Shown here in pieces: positions 11,678-26,605 of a stretch of DNA of 64,000 bases. The first letter of the stretch is position 1. The number at the start of each line of letters is the position of its first letter. A program made the translations under genes and the position numbers. The notes below the pieces were generated by a model. It did not search any database, was not told the origin of the DNA, and saw only the letters and a program-made list of their open reading frames with translations. The stretch is from Trichaptum fuscoviolaceum (taxonomy: Eukaryota; Basidiomycota; Agaricomycetes; Hymenochaetales; Trichaptaceae), in NCBI GenBank assembly GCA_910574455.1, contig CAJSYZ010000001.1:3951424-4015423 (forward strand), written 5' to 3'.

Positions 11678-14414
11678 CTAATGGTTTACTTGACTTTTTG
11701 CTGCTCCGTCTACACTACCGTTGGCCTCGGCCTTCACTGTCAGAGGGACGTGAATTGCTACGGCATTCAAGAGAGCCTTGACGCCGGAAACACTGATATC
11801 TTCATCGATATCTGCACCCCAACAGGAAGTCCTCCTGGACTGCCCAAGTACGGAGCTACTGTGAACAAGTTCAACATACGATGCGGCTTTCACTCCTGAG
11901 CCAATACCGATTGAGTGTTCTGAATACTCGCGAACCGTTAATGTCCCCTCATGATAGGGTGCCAAAGCCGCGAGAACAGCAGATAGAGGGCCATTACCCT
12001 CCCCCTTTACCCTCATCTCTTGCCCATTGATGGTAAGGGTTACGTCTATCGAAGAAACCTCACCGTCGCCGACGTGTTCCATAGTGAACTTGTGCATCAA
12101 GAGCGGTAAATCGCGGTTCGCGAACCCGTATGTCTTCTTGAAAAGCTCAGTGACGTCTTCATAATCAATCTTTCCGGCCTTCGAGGCGCGTTGCACAATC
12201 TCGAAAAAGTTGCTCTGCAGGCGCCGAGGGAGATCTAGATTGAGGGAATTGAGAATCACGGAGGCGACGTCTGCTTGTCCGGACTTGATTTCCGAACCCA
12301 CGGCGAGCTTGAGTTCGGGAAGTTTGCGATCACCGATAGCGTTGTTAGCAGCGCTAAGGACAGCCCGTAGCCCGGCACCTGCGATATCAGTGTCGACGCC
12401 GACTCCCCACCAACCTTCTTGCCGCTGGTTCGGGTCATGTTCGGCATCGATCAACTCAACGTACGATGCTGCCTTGGCGTTCATACCCTCGCCGATGGTG
12501 TGCTCGACGTACTCCCGGATGGTCAGGTTAATGTCAAGGTGAGTTCTGAGGGCGTCCAACAAGGCGGACAAAGGCCCATTTCCTCCACCACGAATGACGC
12601 GGAATACCCCGTCGACTGAGACAGTACCATCGAAGTGCCTCCGCTCATCTAAAGCCTCGTCCTCCCCGTGAGGTATCTGGTCGATTGGATCCTTGACATG
12701 TTCGTCTGAAACAGAGAATGACCGAAGAACTAGACGACCATCGTAGTTAGGTCCACCAAGGTGATAGGAGCTACGAAATGCCGTAGTGATATCATCGACA
12801 GTCATTTCTCTAGCTTCTCTGTCAGAGATAGTCTGAATAACTCTGTAGAAAGCAATCTGCATCTTGCGCGGCATGTCCAGGCCAAGGTGTGTCTTGACAA
12901 GGTAGGCAATTCCACCCTTTCCAGACTGCGAGTTGACACGAATAACAGCTTCGTAGCTGCATCCGAGGTCGCGCGGATCGATGGGGAGATATGGCATGTG
13001 CCATATTTCTGGCTCTCCCTTCGCTCTGGCTTCCGCATGCTTCTTCTCTTGCACCTCGAAGCCCTTCTTGATCGCGTCCTGGTGCGAACCAGAGAAGGCC
13101 GCAAACACAAGTTCGCCAGCATATGGATGTCGAGGATGAACTGGAAGGTCATTGCACTGGTTCACAATGTCAATGCATGCCTGAATATCACTGAAGTCCA
13201 GATTCGGGCTGATCCCTTGTGTATACAAGTTGAGGGCAAGAGTAACGAGATCGACGTTTCCGGTTCGCTCGCCATTTCCAAAGATGCATCCTTCGACGCG
13301 GTCAGCTCCAGCCGAACAAGCGAGCTCGGCGGCGGCAATGGCAGTACCTACAAGAAGATCAATAAAGGGCGCATATAGTTTGGACATGAGAACTAACCTC
13401 GGTCATTATGGGGATGCAAACTTACAACAATCTTCTCCCGTTCAGAGATATGCCGACAAAAGTACTCGATCTGGGCAGAAATAAGCACTGATTGCATTTT
13501 GTAGAGTATCGGAAGGGAAAACTTGACTAACTTGATCGGCATAATGGTTTGGAGGGGCAATTTCCACGGTAGCCGGGAGATTGAAAATGATACGCTCATC
13601 CCCTAAACCTGCCTTACCCCACGTTTCTTTTACTGCCTCGCATATCTCCACTGCAAAATCTGGTTCTGTTTGTGTGAATGTCTCCGGGCTATATTCGTAC
13701 TTGAATTTGGTGCCATACTTTGCCGCATACTCGTCAGCGAGTTTCCGGATAATTTTAGTGTGCTTGATTGCGAGAGCTTTTGTCTCAGCCTCTGAGTTTT
13801 TGAAAACGACTTCTCGGAATAGTTCAGAGGTTGCATTGTACATGTGTATGATGACATGTTTAGCCCCTGCGATAGCTTCAAACGTCCGTTGGATGAGCTC
13901 TTCCCGAGCAGGTGTAAGCACCTGAGACCAACGTTTGTTACATGGTATATATGTAATATAAAGGTTAGTCTCACCTGTATCCAAACATCATCGGGTATTT
14001 TATTCCCCTCTATCAAGTCCCGAGTGAACCCGAAGTCAGTGTCGCTAGCTGAAGGGTATGAAATTTCGATCTCCTTGAACCCGCACCGCAGAAGGTGTTC
14101 AAAGAACATATGCTTCTGTGTCCCAGTCATGGGGCAGGCCAAAGCCTGGTTCCCATCTCGAAGATCGGTTGAGAGCCAGATTGGCACTCTGTTGTGCAAT
14201 TTCGAGGGCCACTGTCGATCGTCGAGCTTCAAGGGCTTGTAGGGCTTGTACTTGACCGAAGGGTCAGAACTAAAGACCAATCAGTTCCTAGCTCTGTTTC
14301 ATAGTCCGAAGTACACACAGCATACACATCTCGACGATAAGTGCGAGTCGATGATGTCGGATGAGTGAGGATGAGGAAAGAGTGCAAAGACAAGTGCAGG
14401 GAAGAAATATGCAT
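11678..14414 (-). CDS. LEU4: 2-isopropylmalate synthase with tandemly duplicated LeuA regulatory region
   Basis: First committed step of leucine synthesis: 2-ketoisovalerate plus acetyl-CoA. Exons 14414-14326, 14269-13975, 13921-13532, 13470-13398 and 13347-11678 give 838 residues against 619 in yeast Leu4. A ~30-residue Ser/His/Arg-rich start without acidic residues suggests mitochondrial import. Catalytic TIM barrel: [41 protein letters not shown] and [14 protein letters not shown]. Then linker and LeuA dimerisation/leucine-feedback domain occur twice: residues ~427-619 and ~637-813. Each copy has the core GNGPLSA, REY.EH.IG and KAASYVEL. All repeat sequence lies in one open exon, so the extra length is not an exon-prediction artefact. 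Divergent from the ECM15-like gene across 139 bp. Confidence 0.95.
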
Positions 14415-14553
14415 GGCTGCTAAAGCACAATTTAAATGAGTCAATCTTCAGTCCGAAGCCACGGCATTGAGCGTGGTAAATTTTCGGCCGGTAAGTTCTG
14501 GTTCAAGTAGATGCTACGGCCCAAACGCTCTCGTCTTTCCTCCAGAGTCCACC
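14415..14553. promoter_or_regulatory. Divergent promoter LEU4 / ECM15-like
   Basis: 139 bp between start codons. A CGG-N4-CCG-like Leu3 site could be expected here on general grounds; the sequence shows ttttcggccggtaag near 14480, which is suggestive only. Confidence 0.3.
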
Positions 14554-15189
14554 ATGAGTGATTTATACGCTGTTGCAGGTACAGAAACTCATACATATTT
14601 GCTTATGTGCTAATTGAACGTCTAATATCGCTCTGACAGATTTTTGTCTTATCCCGATGGGCACAGGCGAGCCATCGGTAATGCTCTACACCTCCTATCG
14701 GGCTCCGTAATGAATCTCAGGTTATGTACAAAGGTTGCGATATACATCGCTGAATGCCAACGTGTTCTGCAGAAGACCGGCTTGACATTCAAAGTTCGTG
14801 GCCAATACTGGAAGAATTTATCCTCACACTTAGCAATTTCTCGTAGATGCAGTGAGCGAACTCTCAACACTTGAAATTTCTCGGACGTTCATGCTATACT
14901 ACTCAGCGGCTATGGCACTAATATAGGCAAGTTCCGAATAGTGCTATCTGGATTCTGCTATTCTGAAACGTTATATTTGGTAGAGGGTCCGTGGTCAGAA
15001 GTCATGAAAGCCATACACGATTGCCATGCAGCCGTGCATAAGCAAGGAGCACCGAGGATCGCTACAGATATCCGCATAGGTACTAGAGTTGATCGTGAGA
15101 TTGCACCTGGCACTGGCAATGACGGAAAAGTGATACGTGTTGAACGATTGCTTGCTGGAGAAGGCCAGGAGCAATGGCAAGGCATGTAA
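14554..15189 (+). CDS. ECM15: ECM15 / MTH1187 (UPF0045) thiamine-binding-family small protein, with 5-nt microexon
   Basis: 117 residues from exons 14554-14578, 14640-14677, 14734-14793, 14847-14851, 14907-14926 and 14984-15189. The family pattern is clear: VADFCLIPMGTGEPSVAIYI at the start, then AECQRVLQKTGLTFKMHGYG, TNIEGPWSEVM, AIHDCHAAVHKQGAPRIATD and a charged end. MTH1187/YKL-type proteins are ~100-residue ferredoxin-fold oligomers; some bind thiamine or HMP, and the cellular role is unsettled. Exon 4 is only ATGCA. It is flanked by ordinary 53- and 55-nt introns and restores both frame and the conserved Met-His before GYGTNIEG. The next intron (14927-14983) has a GC donor (gcaagt). Skipping the microexon leaves the final exons out of frame. 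Confidence 0.85.
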
Positions 15190-15504
15190 TCCGGTAAACG
15201 TCCCTGGCTCGAGCTATCCGGATTTCATATCAATATTGTCTGAAGTCAGTACTTATAGTGTTGGCTCTACGAATTCGATTTCTGTATGCAGTATGAGTGC
15301 AGCAATGAAGAAGAATCTAATGTTCATACATATATATTTGTAGATTGCAACCAACACCTCAATGCCAACTGCCACTCGTATAAAATGGAAGTCTGATAGC
15401 ACCCTGGACTATTTGGCAATACTATGCAGATATTTATACAGTACAATCTGGTATCATTTGAAACCCCTACATCAAATGCAATCCATGTCCCAGGAGTACA
15501 GCAT
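15190..15504. other. Convergent intergenic region, ECM15-like / DNMT1
   Basis: 315 bp of AT-rich sequence between two stop codons; both 3' UTRs are expected here. I see no other feature. Confidence 0.4.
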
Positions 15505-18500
15505 TCATAGCTCTATCGAACTTTCCCGATTTCTATCGAAATGTCCACTATCTCCCTCCGAGTGTTCTGAGATCTCAGATACATCATCCCTCCAGTGCGA
15601 GATCAAGGTCTCACCAAGCGCTTTGCCTAGCGCTAGAGCAAGATGTACAGGGACCGCATTCCCTATTTGGCGGTATTTCTTTAAAACGATCAGTGTCTGT
15701 CTCGATAGAGAAGGGATGGTTTGCGTACGTCTTCAACAATACGCTGCTCTGTTTTGTTCACGGACAAGAACTCATACTTGTCCGGGAAACCTTGTGCTCT
15801 AGCGCACTCCCGAATAGTTATCACCCGTTTTTGCTACAGACGCTGTCTATCAGGTCGGCTTGTAGGATGATCAGTTTAGTGGTTACCGTTGGATGAAGCA
15901 CAGTTGACCCTTTCGCGTTTGGGCGCACGACAGTCATAGCTGTCCGAAATTGACCTCGATTGTCTAGGCGTCTGTATGTCGCTGGAAGGAAAGGGATTAG
16001 CTTGGTGAATTTCGCTGCAGACGTGAATAACTTACACTTTGCTTTTTCAAATCCTTCCCCATTTATCCTGTTCACTTTCCGATATTTGCGAGGGAGATCT
16101 ACATGTTTGGGGGGCTTTACTTTCAATGCAAGGCTTGAGGGAATTACTTGGCTTACCTGCGTGACCGGCGAGGGGTCTCATAGGGATGTTTACGGTCCTT
16201 CGGATAGATATAGAGGTCAATAGCTTTGACGAGAACAGACATTCTTCACCTTTCCACCACATCCGCAGGGAGACAAGCTGAATATTGATCCCTGACCATA
16301 TCGCCGTTGCCCTTTCGACACCATGCCTGATACGGGTGGCGAGGCGTATACCTGTAGGGCTCCGGATTTACGAAACCAACAACCGCAGAAGGTCCCGCTT
16401 TCGTGTGGGCTTTGAAAGATGGGAACACTGTCAAGCGAAGTGCCTCGTTTTCTTTGTGTTCAGCAGTCCTCGGGACAATCATATGCGGATCTTTCCTGAA
16501 GTAGACAATCAGCTGAGGATCGCGGAGATGACGCTACATCAATCTAACCAATCATAGCCTGGCTAAACATGGAGTTAGCGAATATCGCAACTTAATCAAG
16601 ACCTTTTTACGCTCACAAGATCGTGGATTGCATCCTTTACAGTGACTGCCCAAAACGGGGCGTAGTCATGTACCTCTCTATGTTCAGGATCTCGAGAACG
16701 AGATGCCACTGGTATCCTCCCAATAGACGAAACTTTCCGTGCATCGCCGGCGGCACGGGCCTTTTGACAAATATGCGAAGGTGTTGGGTATCTAGGAAGA
16801 GGAATGCCCAACCTCGCCGCCCAGAAGATTACCCGTTTTCTGGCTTGCGGAGAACCATACTCAGCAGAGTTGAGGACTCGAATCTGCACTTGGTAACTTA
16901 GCGAAAGAAGTATGCTTTTTGTCAAAGGGAACATGCCTTAGTCCAGAAGCAGATGACTTACCCAAGGCTTGTTAAAGAGCGCATTATGAACTTGACAATT
17001 CCGGCTTCTATTCCACCGACTATACGCTTGCCCTGCTGCTTTCCTTTGAGAGAACAAGAAAGTAAACCTGTTACGTTTTCAATCATGAAATACAGTGGCC
17101 TGTAATGTTCCACGTATGATATCATGTTACAGATGAGCGTATGTCTAGAACGACTTATATCAGCCCCGATACTCTGTTCTCTGTAGACCCGGTACTTACC
17201 GGATGTCATCGGCTTTCTATTTGTAGCTTTGGGGTTAGATCTATGTAGCTAAACGGAGAGTAGCTGTACTTGCTTTGTACATGTTCATCCCCGAGAAAGA
17301 TTGGCAAGGGGGTCCGCCCATTATTAGATCGACTTCGCCAGGAAGTGGCATAGGTGGCAGAGGCCGATTGTCATCTAAGCTTCGCAACGCCTTTGGCTTC
17401 TTCCCCTCGTATGTTTCGATCGCATGCTTAAGAAGCAGATTGCAATCTTGGTTGTACACTTGTACTTCGGGATGATTATGTCTAGATTCGTCAATGTCAG
17501 AACTGGTAACAACGCAAAGAACAGTGACGTACTTAAGGGTGCGTGAGGCGCTCTGCGAGAACTCAACTGCCCATTGTGTTTTAACAAAGCCTGATTCGTC
17601 CATTCCTGTAGTTAATCCCCCGGCGCCTTCGAATCAATGAGCTAAGAATGTTTCTAAACCAGGATAAATATGAGCTTACCGCTGAAAATGTCCAAAGCCC
17701 TCAGTTTGTGCTTCAGCTTTATTGTGCTCTCCGCTCGATCACGTTCCTCCAAAGCAGAACGGCAGATATCACAATAAATGAGTTTCTCCTGTTTCTCGCC
17801 AGCTTTACGAACGTAGAAATGATCGTCTTTGTTAACCCACTTTTCCATATCACCTACGAGACTTTCCGCCTTTACAACACAATGACCATCCAGGCCAACC
17901 GCATTTATGCGGGACACCCTGTTCGTCGGTTGTAACGCTCTCTGACTCGCAACGCCATAATTAGATAACCACATGAAAATTGTGACTGGCACTTACCCTT
18001 TCCATAGGATTGTTTGTCCTCTCGTCTTCATCTACATCTTCATAACGACTGAAGAAACGCACGCTCAGTTCGTCGTTGCCATTATGAGGTAACAGATCGA
18101 CTATCTGAGCGACGCATAGTATATCGCGTTCGTTCTCTTGTCTGACATACACGAAGTCGTGGCAATGATATTCTCGGCCGAATATCGTCAAATTTGTCGA
18201 TGACTTGACGCAATTGGACCGAAATTCTTCTAGATATTGTAGAGCGCAGGCGTAGCAGTTTTTGTGCTCTTCTAAGACTAATGTAGAGTTCGATACGTCC
18301 GTTCCTTCATCCGGGTCCGTGAAAGACATTGTCTTCCGGTCCCAAATATGACTTCAATATTATCTTCAGCTTCCATAGTCTTCCAATCGATAACTACATA
18401 CCTGTAGTGAAAGTTACTCGATCCTACATCCAGCTTGTCAATCATGACAGGCTCCATTTCCGACTGTCGCAAACGTCTGACTTCGACTTTCTGTAAGATG

Positions 18501-20321
18501 CTCGAGACAAGGTTATCGTCGCACTCATTAGTAAGGAAGAGTCCTTGTGGGTTGGCGGTCTCCGCCAAAATGGTTTTAGCGCCATGTTCGAACCATCGTC
18601 CATGAAAGTATTTTTGCCTCTTTTCTTCATAAAAGTACTGTATAACGCAAAACCTTTGCAGGATAAGCATATGATTCATAGATGGTTTACCAAAGACTCA
18701 CCAAGCAGCGTTTCCCAAGGTATTGCGAGACCTCGCACTTGGCCTCGAGGAGTTCGCAGCGTTGACTTTGTCTGCATCTTCACCGGGTTCTACGGCAACA
18801 GCGTCGCCCACCTTCAAATGACCCTTTTAGTTTTATTCGTGGCATGGCAGAGGTTAGCTGGGTACTCACATGATATACAACATCATCGATGATTACAGAC
18901 TTGTAATAAGAATATTGCCCGGGAAACTGTTCGCCCCAGCGGATTGTATCGGGGGTATTGTAATGTACCACAAAGGGGTTTTCGGAGACACAGACGTCTC
19001 GAGAATCATTCAAATCGTCATTGGGGTCATCCAAACTTTGTCCTGAAGAAACAAGCGTTCTGTAGAAAAGTCCCTTCGCAATTGACTGTACATGGGGCGT
19101 GACCACCGTAGCATTTCGATGCTGCAAAATGTCTTTTTCAGGATTCGTGTTGGGCCGGTCATGAGCTCTACGTCTCGGAGGAGATACGTCAGAATCTACT
19201 GAAAATTACTGAGCATTTTTCACGAGTCCTAAAGGATGACAAACCTGACGACAAGAATTCCTCGTCACTATCAGTGAGTGGTAAACTCAGAATGTCCCTC
19301 ACAAGAAGCGAGTTCGCTCTAAGCCTCTTGTGCGTGAAGGCAAAAATTCCTAAATTCTCTCTAATACCAGCTTTCTTTTGACTGTAATTAGATTTGATAT
19401 GGTTTGACATTCTTTCTTAATTGAACTTACAGCGAATTCGAAATCACCAGAAGTAACATTCCGTCCTAATACACTGAAAGCGTACGCTGTCGCGTCTGCG
19501 AATGCCTCGTCTGACTCATGTGTGCAATCTATTCCTGCCAGAAATTCGCCAAAGGTCTCGTAATCACTACCGTAGCATTTGGCGACAATCATGCAAGTGC
19601 AGATTTGGGCGAGGCATGCCGGCAAAAAATACTTTTTATACTCCGTGGCGGGACGGCGCAAAATATACCAAGCAAAGGCAGTTCTGACCCATATTTTCCT
19701 AGCAAGAAATCAGTATTCGCCAATTGTTCGCACTGATATGACGTACGGGTCTTCATATTCATCCATATCTATCCACACTTCAACGAGTTTACTCAACTTT
19801 ACATACTGAGCATCAAGCTCTCCAGAATCAGAGCTTGCATCAGAATTGTTTTCGTCTTCCTCCTCCTCGTCGTGATTGTAGTGGGGCGATACAAATCCGG
19901 AAGCCAAACTGCCTGACCTATGTTTTGAAAAATCACAAAGTTGATAATCCTCGTCGTAAATAAAGAAACCATCAAGGTTTCTAATTGGTAGGTCTTGATC
20001 TTCTTCGTTAGATATGGTTTCGTTGACAATAGATAGGTTATTGTCCTCAATCAATTCATTATGTCGTGGACAGTAGTATCCGTCTCTCTCTAGTATGTTT
20101 TACAGTCAGCCACAGTGATTAGGTTGAGTATAACGCGTACAAAAGATAGTACTTTCGCGTGAAGTAGATCTTCGCCGAGAACACTTTTTCGGATTGGCTA
20201 AAGATGTACTATCTGATATCGATGAACAAGACAATCTCGCTACATGCTTTGCCCGCTTTGAAGGGCGGAAGGTTTCGCTCTCCAACTCGGAGTCCCGGTT
20301 GGGATAGCCAAACCTTCGCAT
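15505..20321 (-). CDS. DNMT1: DNMT1-type DNA (cytosine-5) methyltransferase with RFTS and BAH domains
   Basis: Maintenance-type 5-methylcytosine enzyme in many short exons. N to C: a basic start (PSKRAKHVAR), an RFTS-like domain (PIRNLDGFFIYDEDYQLCDF near 19990), a BAH domain (~18950-18420, with GDAVAVEPGED and FHGRWFEHGAKTILAE), a second BAH (~18240-17900, FGREYHCHDFVYVRQENERD), then the catalytic domain. Motif I is ALDIFSGAGGLTTGMDESG, joined across an intron at ~17690-17615. Motif IV is GGPPCQSFSGMN, with the catalytic Cys near 17305. Then come FMIENVTG (VI, ~17080), NSAEYGSPQARKRVIFWAAR (VIII), RECARAQGFPD and YRQIGNAVPVHLALALG (X). All catalytic motifs are intact, and a CXXC finger is not evident. 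The stop is at 15505; internal exon borders are only partly worked out. Confidence 0.93.
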
Positions 20322-20595
20322 CCGAAGATCAGCTACTGGAAGACCTGTTATAGGAGGTTTAAACAGAGTTTATAAGCGACGGAAAAGCTCGACGAATCCG
20401 GAGAAGGAGATGTCGTGTACGCGAGAAATCAAGAAACAAGACATAAACTTGAAGACTCGGGAAGCAACTTGCTCGGAGGCAAGCCTGAGATTGGTTGGAT
20501 CGATCGTGCGAATAACGCGCTTTCAAGCGGAGCTTGCACGCTCAGGTTTTACACGGACACGGTACTCACGATTGCTCTACATCCTCCTCTTCACC
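20322..20595. promoter_or_regulatory. Divergent promoter DNMT1 / MCM7 with CGCG-core sites
   Basis: 274 bp between the start codons. Two CGCG-core motifs, acgcgag at 20419 and aacgcgc at 20514, resemble MCB/MBF half sites of G1/S genes, but neither is a perfect ACGCGT. Joint S-phase expression would suit both products; this is inference. Confidence 0.4.
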
Positions 20596-23361
<2,766 letters not shown>

Positions 23362-23532
23362 CGCTTCTCCGTTGTCAATGCAGGTCCTGATTATTCTTAT
23401 TAACGAATTGTGTCGCTGTCATTGTTCGCTTGTCATGTATATTATAGCTTCTGTCTTATCTATGCAATGGTATTATGTATTACTGGGACTGTGCGTGATA
23501 TAAATATGAGTATGGATTTAAGACAGTGAAGT

Positions 23533-26350
23533 TTAAGATACATCTGCATGTTCCCAACTATCCGCACTTACAGGACTTCTTGCACCACTCCCTGGATGCC
23601 GAGAACTCGAAGGGCCTGGTTCGTCCTTATACTGGGAAACAGGAGAGTTACGAGAGAGAGGTTCCTCATCGTCCAGAAAACCCGAATGAAAACCGACGCC
23701 CCCTTGCGCTAGCGGTCGGCGAAGGCCAGTTTCTTCATCAGCGTCGTCATCATCTGAAACCTCTCCGAATGCATCATAGAGCTCTTTCGTCCCCGCAACT
23801 GCTCCAGTACGATCCAAAGTTCCCATATGCATATCTTCGCCAGCCACGCTTCGATAATTGTTCCTCCGCGCTGCGCGTCGCTTCCAGAAGAAGTACGACG
23901 CTGCAGAGATACCAAAGACCAACACTGCGGCGACAGCACCGAAAAACCACTTCGAATTCTTCATCAGATGATCCATGTCCGGGAACCATCCTTCATCGGG
24001 TGTCGGTTCCAAAGATTCAGAAGGCGCAGGGTTTGCTAGCCCAGAGCTGGCGGTAGGCTCGACAGCGCCCTCCTTTCCGCTCGAGAAAGCAGGCTTGTCG
24101 GCCTCACCTTCCGCAGTCCCGTGGTCGCCAGGCAGATGTTCAGTTGGCCGTGGGCGAGTTTTACTCGTCGTTTCTGATGGTTTAGTGGAGGGTGTGTTAT
24201 CGGGGCTAGCTGGAGGCGGGAAAGGTACATCTGGATCAGCCAAGACGAATGTCTTTGCCTTGCTTGAATCTATAACGGAACCCCAGAGTGTCATAGTCCA
24301 ACCTAGAAATCTTCCGTGCTCATCCTCTTTCTCCTGATCGGAGACACGAATAGACCAATCACCAACCGGATATTCATCCCTATTTGTAGACTACTGAGAA
24401 AGACAGATATGAGTGAAAGTCCTGGAAGCTCACCAGTGTTTTATGGTCATGAAAGTCCATCCAGGGTATCCATTCTTATCTTGGTCGTATTTCCGAGCAC
24501 CGGCGAGTATGCTCTTAACACCTTTGGGGCTGACAAGCTCGACCTCGACGTCGCCCCTGCGCGTGTGTTGTATCCACACTCTTACCGTCACATGTTCAAG
24601 CCTTTCGAAGTTTGTTTCCTGTAGCATTTCCTCCGTGATTGTCGTCTTACTGGTAACTCCCCCAGAGACAATGAGCTCTCCACCAGACATAGCACCCTCG
24701 AGTGTCATTGCACCATTGCTTAACTGAATCGGTTCAGTGTGCAGCCATGCTTGGGGTTTCACCAGGGTCCAGGTCCTTGCAGCTCGGACGTAGTTGTACG
24801 CATCAAGGCTTCCGTAGCCATATTTATAACTGAACCGTCGACCAACGGCGGTATCATCCCAGTCAGGGTCTGTCGGATTGATCATTTTCGCAGTGCGAAC
24901 ACAGAGGTGTTGAATATCGCGCCACGTAAGGTCGGGCCTGGTTGACAGTTAGCAACATTCAAGAATACATTTTAAATGACATTGGTACCTTACGGATAGC
25001 GCTAGAGTAAATATGCCCACCGCATTTGGAGCTGCTGCTGACGTCCCGCCGTGGCTATGTGAACACTTGTCTTTACCAACATCTGTTGTAACCTAAGGGG
25101 CAGTCAGACCAGCTTATCATTCAGGTTATCAAAGACTTACAATGTGTTTTCCACTTCCAGAACTATAAGTGACAACCATGTTCGCGGCGCAAGCTTCAGA
25201 ATAGTATGGGTGGAGTCCCTTGTAGTCAACGGCTGCCACAGTGACGGAGTATATACTGTTTGTATAACCATCAAAGTTGCATTGGTCGCCTTGAGCAGCT
25301 CCGTTACCACTCGCAAAGACGAAGACTGAGCCCTTCCCATCTCGACCATTGAGAATTCCATTGACCACGGCCTTCTGGATCAAGTAGCTGGGCCCTTCCA
25401 TAGAACGACCATCATCTGCGGGTCCCCAGCTGCAGCTGTATATTGAAGTTTTGTTATAACCGTAATTCAGCGCAGCAGCTTCGTCAACGTCCGAGATAGG
25501 GCCCGAGAGGATGCGAATACCGGCTACTTTTGAGTTATACGCGATACCTACTCCGCAGACTTCGTTTTTCACCGCGGCAATTTGTCCTGCGCACCGCGTC
25601 CCGTGATGATCATCAAACAAGACAGGCTTGGGGAGATCGACATGCAAATTGAAGTCATAAGAATTCTCCGCATCCTTGACAAGTTAGGAGTAGTATGTTC
25701 AGCAGAAGCTTGCGCGTAGCTTTGAAACGACGTACGAAGTTCGCGGCCAGGTCGTCACTTTCATAATCTAATCCATCATCGACCATCGCCGCAATTACGC
25801 CCTCCCCTGTGATACCCATATCCCATACACGTGCAACGTTCACCGAGTGCATCGGAAAGTCATCATTTACAAGATGCCATTGTTCGCGGAAAGCGGGGTC
25901 AACTATTCCTTCCAATTCTGCAACATCAGCAGAAGTCATATTGTCAAAATTTGGAGATGGAGGAGCCTTCGCCGATAGTTCATCGCGTTTAATCCGTTGT
26001 CTGGGTGTTTGTAGGGCAATGTGTCTGACAGACGAAGTTATTCTGCCCGAAGCAGCTCGTTTCTTGAGTAACGAAGCGAGAAGGTCATCTGGACGAGCCT
26101 GCAGAGGATGCGAGTATTTCTTCAGTCGCCTCACGAGCCAATGATTTCGTAGTTGGCCAGCTTGTTCAACGTATTCGACATTCAATGACTGTAGGACATC
26201 ATGTAGAGACACTCCTGTCGAGGGGTCGTGCTCAAGGACATAATAGTCATGAGATGCATAGGATCTTTTCGCAGACGATGCCTCGGAATCAGGGAGTATT
26301 GAGCAGAGTAAAGCTACCAGCGCCAATGGTAGAACAGGCCTCCAGATCAT
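23533..26350 (-). CDS. KEX2: Kexin (KEX2) Golgi proprotein convertase
   Basis: Ca-dependent subtilisin-like serine protease that cleaves after dibasic residues in the late Golgi. The ATG at 26350 opens a signal peptide (PVLPLALVALLCSILPDSEA). The prodomain ends near QTPRQRIKRD, a fitting self-cleavage site. The catalytic triad is in VDDGLDYESDD (Asp), DDHHGTRCAGQIAAVKNEVC (His) and SHGGTSAAAPNAVG (Ser, split by an intron). Oxyanion region: VFASGNGAAQGD. The P/homo-B domain follows (VRVWIQHTRRGDVEVELVSP), then a Ser/Thr/Pro-rich stalk, a transmembrane helix at ~23946-23884 (WFFGAVAAVLVFGISAASYF) and an acidic cytosolic tail. Convergent with MCM7 (171 bp gap) and downstream of POT1 on the same strand. 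Confidence 0.96.
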
Positions 26351-26605
26351 GTCGGTTGTGAAGAAGTCCACTCACTAGTAGTAGTAGCAGCTACACTGGA
26401 AACATAACATACGTGCGAAAATATACCCTTTTCCAGCTCGCCGATCTTATGCTTCTATCTCCGATATCTGGATCTATATATACACAGATTGCTATAGTAT
26501 GTACATGCATAGCGCGACTATATGAACTATAGGTACAAAGGAAGTGTAGTAACATATAAGCATAAATAATGCCAATAAATTACAGTGCAGGTAAATAAAT
26601 CAAAA

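Noticed and set aside
12761..13378. 205-codon open frame antisense to LEU4
   Set aside because: Shadow of a long conserved coding exon on the other strand; no family features of its own.
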